Assembly: GCA_907163375.1 (NCBI GenBank)
Contig: CAJQUW010009024.1
Coordinates: 129,001 to 193,000 of the forward strand
Source: Prostheceraeus crozeri
Lineage: Eukaryota > Platyhelminthes > Polycladida > Euryleptidae
Direction: 5' to 3'
Length of the DNA stretch: 64,000 bases
Shown in pieces: positions 50,160 through 59,690 of this stretch (positions are counted from its first letter, which is position 1; each line of letters opens with the position of its first letter). Made by a program: the position numbers and the translations under genes. The notes beneath the pieces are model-generated. The model searched no databases. It was not told the origin of the DNA and saw only the letters and a program-made list of their open reading frames with translations.

Positions 50160-50807
50160 TTAGAAGTCTGTGATAAAATCAAATGATGGATAACGTGTTG
50201 AAGGTTTTGGTATACGCTTTGGCAACTTCTCGGGTGTTTTCAAAGTTTGCTTGATTATCTTTTTAGGTCTCTCTCTACACTTGCGCAACTTTCTCTTCCT
50301 AGGTGTAGAATCATTTTCCATTTCCTGCAAGGTATCACGACCAAGAATTGCCTTTGGAACATTGAATTTCTTCATACATTTTAAAAAGAACTCCCATCCT
50401 GTAGGTGTAAAGTGACGACGACGATCACGAACAGCATGATTAATTAAATCTTCCACTCTTGAGTCCCTAATGACTGCTCCATCATCACCTACCACTTCAC
50501 CTCGTTGTGTGATTTTCAAGTTGGGTTCGAGACTTCGATATAAGCTCAGTGCGCGATTGCGATAGGGTTTGGGTGAACCAAGCGAAAGATCATTGCAAAT
50601 TTTTTCTTTCAATTGTTTCATTTCTTCTAAGGTAGAACTCTGCTTTATCAAACGATCATATGGATTTTTACTTTGTACAGCTTCTTGTTCATATTGCTGA
50701 TTAAGTTGTGACATTTGATTTGCCCAAGATTGTTGAACACTCTGCATTGTAGTCAGATGTATATATTCTTCTTGTGGAATAGCAATTATGCGTTGAAAAC
50801 CGCTCAT
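50160..50807 (-). CDS. Conserved Polinton-type protein of unknown role (215 aa), right arm
   Basis: Mirror copy of 32,646-33,293 with three visible substitutions (for example QSWAN for QPWAN). Full length. It has the coiled-coil N terminus, the GWEFFLKCMKKFNVPKAILG block and the basic tail. Confidence 0.55.
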   Translation of the reverse strand: MSGFQRIIAIPQEEYIHLTTMQSVQQSWANQMSQLNQQYEQEAVQSKNPYDRLIKQSSTLEEMKQLKEKICNDLSLGSPKPYRNRALSLYRSLEPNLKITQRGEVVGDDGAVIRDSRVEDLINHAVRDRRRHFTPTGWEFFLKCMKKFNVPKAILGRDTLQEMENDSTPRKRKLRKCRERPKKIIKQTLKTPEKLPKRIPKPSTRYPSFDFITDF

Positions 50808-50810
50808 AAC

Positions 50811-51310
50811 AATTTATATATGATCATGGGTTCTTGCGAGGAAGAACTTGTCGAGATAGGAATTCAGCTTGACTTTTATCACGAGGATTTTTAAAGATGA
50901 TGTAGTAATGCGTGTTTAGACTTCGAGTCCGTGCTTCCTTTCCACTTGGAAAAAGATTTTGCATAATAAAAATGATAAAGCATGGTTTGTGATGAGCAGC
51001 CTTGGTAAACATAGCAGTTACTTCTTGTGAGTTCTTACTCTCATTAAGTAAATCATCAAGAATGATAATATCATAGGGTTGAATATCAGCAGTGCTGATA
51101 ATCCCCGGTTGAACCAAGTAACCTTTACCAACCAATTCACGATGTAACTCATGTTGATAAATTCCATAGCACCAAACAACACGATTCGGTATGCAGTCAA
51201 AAATCTCATTACGACGCTCCAACAATTGCAGTGTTAAATGTGTCTTCCTACTATGAGAGGGTCCTACGATACACATAGTGCGATTACAGCGCAAACGGAA
51301 ATCTATGTTG
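50811..51310 (-). mobile_element. Packaging ATPase, right arm (fossil)
   Basis: Mirror copy of 32,029-32,649 with the same P-loop-like (GPSHSRKTH) and Walker B-like (IIILDDLL) segments. Shorter than the left-arm copy; broken. Confidence 0.78.
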
Positions 51311-51345
51311 ATTTTGATGAAAAGTCATACCATTTAACTAAGTAT

Positions 51346-51747
51346 CTATCCACTAATGGCTTTATTCGCGAGAGCACCAGCTAATCCTCCCAAAGCAAGA
51401 CCGGCAGCTGCCATGATGATAGGCGCTAAAAGTGGTAAGAAGCCACCGCGCTGTGATAATAGTTTGCGCTTTGTAGGAATTAATGTTTTTGGATTGCTCG
51501 AGATGCGAAGAACTTTACCATGCCTGGCAATTGCATTGGCCTTTTTGTTATTCAATGTCATATAACGCACTTTTCGTATTTCCGCACACATTTTACGAAT
51601 GAAGGCTTTGTTTGCCAGCTTCATTGCCTCACATCGATGAGATGGCTTTAATTTTAATAAGCGACGAAGAGTGAGACAGCACTTTTTGTTTGCATTTGAT
51701 TGACACTTTTGTCTGCGTGAACGGTGAGATGAACGACGTCTAGCCAT
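51346..51747 (-). CDS. pX-like basic protein with GGFLP tail, right arm
   Basis: Mirror copy of 31,588-31,989; one visible difference (LLAPIIM for LLASIIM), the right-arm form being closer to the usual GGFLPLL-x-P signature. Confidence 0.65.
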   Translation of the reverse strand: MARRRSSHRSRRQKCQSNANKKCCLTLRRLLKLKPSHRCEAMKLANKAFIRKMCAEIRKVRYMTLNNKKANAIARHGKVLRISSNPKTLIPTKRKLLSQRGGFLPLLAPIIMAAAGLALGGLAGALANKAISG

Positions 51748-51778
51748 TTTTACAGGTGGATGTTAGAGTGTTCTTTGC

Positions 51779-52141
51779 TTAAACACGACAGCAGCGTCGA
51801 AACATCACCGACGTAAACGCAATGAAATAGAGGAAGACATTGAGTACAGCACTAGTAAAAAGCAATACACTGAGAACAGCCACAGTACCAGTGGGATAAT
51901 CAGAAGCAGATACATGTGTGGGTAGCTGTAATGTGTCATTCAGCGAGGTACTATAGTTCAATGGAAACAGTTCAGCTGTGTCGTTTGCTGATATGTTATG
52001 AGCCAGACATGAACAATCTGTTTGTATGATGATGCTTGTAAAGTTTAATGCCTTTGCATCAATTGTGCTTAAGTGGAAAAGGCTTCTCATAAGCAACGTG
52101 TAGAATACATAACTCCAAGCAAGGTAATGAAAGAAGACCAC
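51779..52141 (-). CDS. Single-pass membrane protein, right arm
   Basis: Mirror copy of 31,194-31,556, with the same glycosylation-type sites and C-terminal membrane segment; a few substitutions (AHNISAND, VMFRRCCRV). Confidence 0.55.
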   Translation of the reverse strand: MVFFHYLAWSYVFYTLLMRSLFHLSTIDAKALNFTSIIIQTDCSCLAHNISANDTAELFPLNYSTSLNDTLQLPTHVSASDYPTGTVAVLSVLLFTSAVLNVFLYFIAFTSVMFRRCCRV

Positions 52142-52375
52142 GATGTATCAATGATGAAAGTGTATTTGTAAACTGCTTTGGTTTATAATTATAAGATAGC
52201 ATATAGTCAACATCTTCACAGTTTGCGTGAATGATGATAGCATTACTCAAACGATGTATCATCTCTCTACAATCACTGGATGATAAGTTTTTCCAACACA
52301 AGAATCCACTGCCTTGTGTAATAATGCTTTCTCTTTTCAATGAGACGGCGATACAGTGGTGTCATGGTCATAGAT
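52059..52375 (-). CDS. Unrecognised ~100-aa protein, right arm
   Basis: Mirror of 30,968-31,276 (CREMIHRLSNAIIIHANCED). It overlaps the membrane protein gene, as in the left arm. Probably broken near its start. Confidence 0.35.
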
Positions 52376-52399
52376 GTCTGTTCTATAATCGACAAGAAT

Positions 52400-52925
52400 T
52401 GCATGAAAATCATTTATATACATTAACTGTTGAAATTATTTCTTGATCACAGATGGGCCACTACATAGTTTCCAAAGGTACATAGCACGTAGAACACATA
52501 ACAGAATGACAACATGGTAAAAAGAGAAGGGACCGTTCCCTTTTAAAACACTCAGCGCAGTTCCGTTCACATAATAACTTAAACGTCTCTTCTTCCAATT
52601 TCTTTCTGAAGTCACTTTTATTGATAGAGCTACTTGTCAAATCAGTTGCAAATGCCACTTTTTTCTTTTTCACTCCAGATCGAACCAATTTCATCCTCCT
52701 AGTTTCACTATCATTACAATGCAGCATGGAAAAATCCTCTATCCAACTTCGATCCAAATGATGATTCATAGCATACTCATCTAGATCCATTAGTCTTTCA
52801 ACTAAAGCCCCAGCTTTTATATTTTCATTTAGATTTGTAACACTTTCTATAGCTTTCAACGAATAGCCAAGGTCTCTTCCTACCAACCATGAAGTTGGGA
52901 ATCGAATGCAACTTTTCATCTTCAA
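52400..52925 (-). mobile_element. RING-like protein of element B, right arm (fossil)
   Basis: Mirror of 30,407-30,925. The N-terminal region and the zinc-binding part (CERNCAECFKRE, LPCCHSVMCSTCY) are in one frame over 154 residues, which supports the left-arm assignment. RING-type E3 ligase activity is a family expectation, not shown. Confidence 0.6.
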
Positions 52926-53444
52926 ATAATTTCAAATGATGATGAGTGTCAAGAATGGACACTCAGTTGAATATGCTTGATATGACTCGCACACGTTTGC
53001 AAGTGTTCATGAATCAGTGGAATCTAACTTCGGATTTAAAACTCTTGTTCATTCATATGTTTTGACTGTAGCGAAATATACTTCATCTTTCATTTCGATG
53101 ACTAGCAAAACTTAATAATGCATGTGTACATTATAACGAACGTGATAGACTTTATGTTTCAAGTTTCTAGTATTACACATTACAATTTGTTGAGTTTACT
53201 TGTTGTTCTAAGTTTTATTAACACTTCGGTTTGTTTAAGAATTTTGTTTCTATACATCATCCTTTCTTGTAAGTTTTCGCAGAAGTGGTCACAGCAAACC
53301 GTATACGAAACAGCGTTTGCCGAATCTTGCTTCAGTAGGATCCATGAGTAACGAAGCCCTTGACAGACGCGTGAAGAGAGAAATCTGTAATGTGTTTGTG
53401 TGTGTGGCACAGAATGTAACACATCCATTTCATTTCATCATTTT

Positions 53445-54750
53445 TCAGCCTTTCCCTCTGCATCTATGTCCGAAGACATGTGGTGGGCTTGGGACCACGT
53501 TCGCTGCATTAGAAGGTTGGCCCTTAAGAGGGCCCACGGTGCGTTCATGGGACGTGGGTTGTGATGGGATTATTGCTTTTTCAGTTGGCCTGCAATGAAA
53601 GAAGTAAGAATGAGAAAGATGGTATAATGTTATGTTCCAGTCATAATACTTACGAAATTTGTGAGGCTTTCTATAATCTACACGGATGTCCTCCTTGTGA
53701 TGTATTTTGATGTGATAACATCGGACATCCGTGCAGTTAAAGCACTCTTGGCTTGTGTCTGGAGTCACACCTCCATAAATTAATGGGCGCTCCGGGACAT
53801 AACCCAGCACAGGTATGTGAAGGGCGGTGACCGTTTCAGACGACACTTCCGACTGCACACTCCACTGACACTCCAACACTCTCACTCGTTCCATCGCCGC
53901 TTCCTTCAACTCACGCTCTCGACAGACCGACTTCTCACAACTCTCCAACTTCGACTCAAGCGTATCCTTTAAATTTCTCTGGTTCACCAACTTCTGCCTC
54001 GCCTCAAACAACTCTCTCTTCACACTCACAACGTCCTTCGACTCTCTCTTCAAACGATCCCTTTCCACAGTCACTTATTTCAACGTGCACTTTGCAGCAT
54101 TCAACTTTCCCCGCAACCTGTCACACTCATTCCTCACATTCCCATACGTCAGCGCATCATTCTTCGACAGCACCACTTTACTCGGCACACTCGACTGACT
54201 CACTCTCACAACACAATTAGGCATCACACGCTCATCTCGGCGACGATTGAGCCCGTGGCTTTGCCAGTGGCTCAATCGACGCGACAGCTCGCTCAAGCTC
54301 ATCAGCATCACTCAACCTCTCAACACACCCCTTCTTCATTACAACACTCTCCATAGCCTCATCCTCATCATCATCATTCTCGACAATCAACTTCCTCTTT
54401 ACTTTAGTCACCACTTCATCATCTTTATCCAAATCGACATTCACGACTGGAGAACGCACTGGTTCGCCTTGAACGAATGCGCTCCCCCGCTCACCACTCA
54501 ACACTTGACTCATCATTTCCTTCCCAATCACTCGCAGAGGACAATTAGCATGAGCCTTCACAAACTCGACATCATACGCATTACAACGAACATCACACCA
54601 CACACAATACATCACCATCAACACCTCATCATGCTTCATCTCACCCTTCGTCACTCTCGCCAAGATGTGGCGCCTGAAACGGTCACCGCGGAAGGGCATG
54701 TCACAACTGCACTGTAAAATTTGTAATCTCTTATTGCATTTCTTCGTCAT
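53445..54750 (-). mobile_element. MTK gene, right arm copy (fossil)
   Basis: Starts MTKKCNKRLQILQCSCDM at 54,750. The N-terminal ~170 residues hold the Cys/His-rich part (CSC, YCVWC, AHANC), an acidic region and a basic PKRAQSS-like end. Downstream are a coiled coil (ELFEARQKLVNQRNLKD, LESKLESCEKS) and a C-terminal block ECFNCTDVRCYHI, RKPHKFRKYYDW, ending with KGQPSNAANVVPSPPHVFG. No LINE interrupts it, unlike the left arm. It looks broken, with about two breaks. Function unknown. Confidence 0.65.
53465..53480 (-). ncRNA. UUCG-tetraloop hairpin, right arm
   Basis: Minus strand CATGTC-TTCG-GACATA: five pairs and the same loop; the outermost pair is lost compared with the left arm. Confidence 0.45.
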
Positions 54751-54775
54751 TTTTCAAACTGAAAAGAGAGGATTA

Positions 54776-57079
54776 ATATAAATCCTATTCCAGCTGTAAG
54801 ATATGATAAAAAGGAGTTAATTCATCATCCTCTAAAAATTTTGTAATTGCTCATATATCATACATAAAAACTGATTACAGACCGAAGAAAAGTTTTTCGA
54901 TGATTGGAAAACTACTCAAAACAGTCCTTACAAGTAATAATAGTGCATGGACCGCACACGTACCTGTCACATTTTGTACAGCGGTTACTTGTGCAATTTT
55001 TGTTGCAGAGGCTGCATTTTTTCCGCTTATTCGGACGCTTTCTTTGGAGCAGGTGAAGGCTCTGATCGAGGTAAAGGAGGAGAGCGACTCATGTCAATTA
55101 GCCCTTTCGTCAATTCTAGAATGAAATCCCGCCGACTTGTGGTAGATCTTGTGATCTCGCGATGAAGTGTGTATGCGTTGATCGCTGCTAAGTCCAAGAA
55201 ATTAAAAATTTTTGAAGTGGCCAACGTCGTGATGCTGTGTGGAATACATACGTGCCATTTGATCAACCGAATCTACACCGGCTTTTGTTCGGTTATAAAA
55301 TTTTACAATTTCGGGTTTGTTTCCATCCATCGAAGTGTCAGTATGCATCGTCGAAAGCATGATGACCGACTTATTACTTTTGACTTTGTACGAAATTATG
55401 ATGGCATTTCATGAAGCATGTCTTGCACCAACGACTGAATTGACTTGTCGCTTTTTGTCGTGTTGAAGTTCATTAGGAATTTCCCTCCTGGATTTTTTCA
55501 TTGTTCCCACCAGCGTGAAAAACAGCTCGAAACAGCTTTTCGGAAAGAGACAGGCTGGTGAAGAAGCTATCGACAGTCATATTATATCCACCACCGAAGT
55601 ATGGTTCCAGTAGTTTCAATGTAACAAATTCTCCCAATTGCATTCCTCCGCGATTCTGAGTAATTTCCCTGTCAAGATATGGGAAAGCGTTGTAAATATA
55701 CCGAGATTCAGCATCGGCTAAAATCCAAAATTTTGCTCCGAATTTATCCGGCTTATCGGGCATAAATTGTAGAAATGAACAGCGCAGCGCGTCTTCATTG
55801 GAAATAACTGCTCATCTACTGTCATATGAAACGAAGGTTGGTACGATGCTTGTGAGTTCTCAACGAATCGAGTCCATAGTTCACGAATCGCACAAAATCT
55901 ATCATACAGGCGGCGTTGTGATCGAGTGCTTTGTTCATCAAAATGAATATGCTTCATAATGAATTTGAATTTGTTACGTGACATAGTGTCAGTGAATAGC
56001 TTTCGACCAAATTCATTAGACCAAAGAGGAAACAGAGGCTCATTTTTCGCAAGAAATACTCCCCGAGCAAAAGGGAGTCCAACAAATGAGTAGATATCTG
56101 CTAAGTCTATTGAGAATTCACTGTCGTTAGTTGTCTGAATGTGGGATAGGGTGTATTGGTAAACTTTGTGCATGCATGATTCGTCGAATATTCTCAAAAA
56201 TGCACTAACACAATCACGAACGGTTCGTTTCGCGAACGTAGTTGGTCCAGGTGTAGTTCGAACAATGTTTGATGCTACTGTCGGACGAATAGGCCTGTCA
56301 GAAGTTGTTGTTGCTAGCCACTCACTTCCATCCCGCGATTTGTAATTACCATTTATCATTGCACCTTGGCTGATAACTTCCGACTCTTCCTCTGATTCTG
56401 ATGATGAATAACTTTCGTCTTCAACTTGTTCTTCCATGCGTTGTATAGTATTATCAATAATGTCATCTGTTTCACTGGCACTGTTCTCGTCATCACTGGC
56501 TAATAGCAACTGAAGGGCTCTATCTGCAGCATACCGTCTCAGGCGTGACATTGCTGTAACTCAGAACCGCATTCAATGTAGGAATGAAATCGAACACGAG
56601 CTCTGGCTGTTTTGTTACTTTCATTTCATGAATCATACCGTCATGCGTTATTCCATAGAGATGGATTGTTAGCTGAGACCGTGCGACCTGAGATCGATGA
56701 TAGACTGGGAACGTGGTGCATGAATTGAAGGACAATGCGGTGTATGAACTGTGTGATACAGGCATAAGTAGTGAGTGTAAGCAAGCTTTGTCTGTCGTTG
56801 CATTCACACATTATAAGCGTAAAAAATCTGAGCAACACACGAACATTTGATGATCCTGGAGTATTAAATCTCTATCAGATAACACAAAGGTGTCAAATGA
56901 TACCTGCTGGTCTTTCTCGGTATATAGAATACTTGAAGAAAATTTATCGATAGTGTTCCGATATTTGAGCAATTCCATTCCTGGGTTCCGAAAAACATTA
57001 CTCAAAACACAATACTTGACGAGTTTCAACGCTGTGATGCATCAGGAAGTGTCAAATGACACCTCCGGTCTTTCTAGTG
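54776..57079 (-). mobile_element. piggyBac element, right arm, one end lost
   Basis: The outer end is intact: TIR CACTAGAAAGACCGG read on the minus strand from 57,079, next to TTAA at 57,080-57,083. The inner TIR, its palindrome and its TTAA are missing because of a deletion of roughly 120-190 bp that joins the element to the MTK splice acceptor near 54,771-54,780. The same insertion site as in the left arm shows that insertion came before the duplication. Confidence 0.9.
55190..56551 (-). pseudogene. piggyBac transposase, right arm (broken)
   Basis: MSRLRRYAADRALQ start; one frame covers 277 residues through DIYSFVGLPFARGV and MTVDEQLFP. It then shifts near 55,760 and continues with DKPDKFGAKFWILADAESR, YNMTVDSFFTSLSLSEKL and, further on, VDQMARMYS-type sequence. 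A stop lies after about 55,473. It is the better preserved of the two copies in its N-terminal half. Confidence 0.9.
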
Positions 57080-57149
57080 TTAAAGGATCTCATCTAAAGT
57101 CACAGCTTCATAAAAACGTTCATATGAAGCTACTAGTGTATCTGCATTA

Positions 57150-57272
57150 AGACAGAATAATCCTAAGTTCTAAATATTTCAAAGTTTGATAGCAAACTTC
57201 GACTAACACTCACCGTAAGTCTTACAACATGAAACAGGAGTGAAGCCTAGAGAGAAGCAGTGGCTTATATAT
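57150..57272 (-). promoter_or_regulatory. MTK promoter, noncoding exon and 5' splice site, right arm
   Basis: TATATAAG on the minus strand (57,265-57,272), CTTCACTCCTGTTTCATGTT, a GGTGAGTG donor near 57,214, and TTTGCTATCAAACTTTG immediately after. Same layout as 24,886-25,010. Confidence 0.62.
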
Positions 57273-58165
57273 CCTTCCTACACAAAGCCTTGCATTGGTC
57301 TTTCTAAATTTAGTCGTGCTTTTGACTTGACAACGACGCTTTTACCAAATTTGGACATTACATCGACAGTTACCGGGCTTTCAGTCGTGAAGGCCCATGC
57401 TATACAAAGACATAATCGATAGTCGCCCAGTGCTATCACAAAGACAACTTCGCTTTGAGGAAAGACAAGTTAAGCTGATGAATCCGTTACAGGCATTTCT
57501 CAGAGGGGATCTTATCCCAACTCCAAGACCTCGACCCACAAATCCAACCTCGGGCGGACAGAGCGTGCGTCATGTCACTGTGTTGGTATCCGGGCCCCGA
57601 TTTTGACATGAAAACCAGTGGAGTTATTTACATCAGGAAACAAGTCTCGAGCCGAAGCTCGCCTCTGGCAACTTTGTAAATGTCTTAGTTGAATTTAGAA
57701 GTTAGGAAACCCCGAAAAATCATCAAAAATAGCAAATTTTAATTTTTAAGCATTTTAGCACTACTCATAAACCATTTATAAGTAGTCTATCACTTATAGC
57801 AGGTCAAGACCTATCGAACCTTTTTTGAATCAAGTCAAACGGTTCATTAGAACCAAAGTTATAGTCGTTTAAAGATTTCGGCCTACTATCATCAAGTGAT
57901 CAGTCATACTATACTGGCTAACCTATAAGTCTGGCAAGATTGACGATATCACCAATCGAGAAATCTGCCTTGACTTCCTATGGAAAGCTTTTTCATGAAA
58001 TCCGACCAAGTGTCGGAGCTCAGGAGAGTTCACCTACCTCTGTGAAGTCAACGGATGAACTGATGTGTCTGTCGGAGATCTGCGCTTTTATAGGTTTTCA
58101 GATCAGCTGATCGGTAGGCATCAAACTTTGAAGCCTTCTAGCTCCGGTTCTAGTGCTCCGATTGA
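57273..58165. repeat. Terminal block of element B, right arm
   Basis: One 114-bp unit (about 57,340-57,455), then the conserved block at 57,490-57,640 (AACCTCGGGCGGACAGAGCG), then the outer block ending at TAGTGCTCCGATTGA (58,151-58,165). Mirror of 23,755-24,475. Confidence 0.7.
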
Positions 58166-58169
58166 CTTC

Positions 58170-58520
58170 AAATTTTGACAGTCACGTTTTCTCGGTCTCA
58201 CCTTTCATTTAAGACATCCCTCGACCCTCTACGATGACCAGAAGCCGAGATGAAAAAACTCAGTCGTTTTTTCAAAAGTTCCAGAACCTTGGAAAATGCA
58301 CAAAAATTCGATTTTCAACAGGCTCTCATTTGGAAACGGAGCCTGCCACGCATCTGAAAAGATAGGATCCTAGAGAACAAAGCGCGGTCTTGCCCGTAAA
58401 AGAAACCAGAGCTCTTCATTCACTTCCATTCCTGAGTGACATATCGTCAAAGTTGGCTAAAAAAGCGACATTTCTCATTTGGACTTGAAAAAATCCTAAG
58501 TATTTTCGACCACCGTAGTG
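58170..58520 (+). repeat. Dispersed repeat R2, copy 1
   Basis: GACCAGAAGCCGAGATGAAAAAACTC through TTCATTCACTTCCATTCCTGAG recurs in the same orientation at about 63,720-63,960. Internal blocks include GGAAAATGCACAAAAATTCG. Noncoding. Confidence 0.7.
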
Positions 58521-58824
58521 AAAAATTTCAACCTGAAACTTGATAGAAGTTTGTTTCACATGATTCTGAACAACTTTGGACTTTTCGACCAATCGACCAA
58601 CTTGGTCGTTTGATTCGTTGGGGGGTGGGGGATTTTCATGAACATGTCAAACACTCCCTTTTCAACGGTTTCCTCCTCACGGACCCATTCCTCCCAACAC
58701 ATCCTGGGCTGCTTCCTTCCTCTCGCCAGAGGGGGGCTGTCCGCATGATGACTCATCGTTGCACATTTTGCACTTCCTTTTGGGATGGGATTACTACTGA
58801 CGTAGGATCCATTTCTTGAACTTC
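58521..58824. other. No gene seen
   Basis: A short open frame crosses it on each strand, but there is no motif and no conservation elsewhere in the window. Confidence 0.4.
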
Positions 58825-59690
58825 AGAAGGTAGGCTTCTTGAAACCAGTGACAGATGCGCCAGACTAGACGTTGAGGCGCTATTATAAGATCTGCTCCTA
58901 GAATTAGGCTTCTTGAAACCAGTGACAGACGCAACAGACTAGACGTTGACGTGCCAGTGCGACAGACGTAGGATCTATTTACAGAACTTCTAAAATTTAG
59001 CTGGCCGAAATAAGTACCATGCGCGCCAGATTCGAGGTTGACGCGCCAGTGCGCGAAATGAAGGATGTATTCCTAGGATTTCTGAAATTAGGCTTGCTGA
59101 AAACAGTGCGAAGCACACTAGACTAGAGGTTGATGAGCAAGAAGTAACATCTATTTTTGGAATTTCTGGAATCAGGTTTTTTGAAACCGGTGACAGATGC
59201 GCCAGACTAGACGTTGACGCGACAGTCCGCCACACGCAAGATCTGATCCTAGAATTTCTGAAAGCAGGCTTGCCGAAACCAATGCCAGTCGCGTCGGACT
59301 CGAAGTTTACTAGCCAGGTAGGATCTACTCTTAGACTTTCTGAAATTAGGCTTCTTGAAGCCAGTGACAGACGCAACAGACTAGACGTTGACGCGCCAGT
59401 GCGACAGACGTAGGATCTATTTCTAGAATTTCTAAAATTTAGCTTACTGAAATAAGTACCATGCGCGCCAGATTCGAGGTTGATGCGCCAGTGCGCGAAA
59501 TGGAGAATGTATTCCAGGAATTTCTGAAATTATGTTTGCTGAAAACAGTGACAGACGCGCTAGACTCAACGTTGACGCTCCAGTGCGACAGAATTAAGAT
59601 CTATTTCTAGAACTTCTGAAATTAGTCTTGCCTTAACCGGTCCCAGGCGCGCCAGACAAATGATCAATTTTTAGTATTTCTGAAATGTTT
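58825..59690 (+). repeat. Minisatellite, ~92-bp unit, about ten units, with ~441-bp higher-order period
   Basis: Units begin GGCTT(C/G)-TTGAAA or GC-TGAAA at about 58,831, 58,907, 58,999, 59,092, 59,175, 59,267, 59,348, 59,441, 59,532 and 59,624. They share CGCCAGACTAGACGTTGACG and GATCTATTTCTAGAATTTCT. The unit pairs 58,907/59,348 and 58,999/59,441 are much closer to each other than to their neighbours, which gives a five-unit higher-order repeat of 441-442 bp. Confidence 0.85.

Larger units (their letters stand above)
40678..58165 (-). mobile_element. Right arm of the giant inverted repeat: element B, second copy (fossil)
   Basis: About 17.5 kb, reverse complement of 23,755-38,151 apart from private insertions and losses. 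A near-full-length LINE (42,397-46,462) is present only here; the left-arm LINE tails are absent. Its inner end (40,678) lies inside the minor capsid gene and its outer end (58,165) at CTCCGATTGA, the same boundary as the left arm. It looks broken, with several breaks. Confidence 0.85.
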
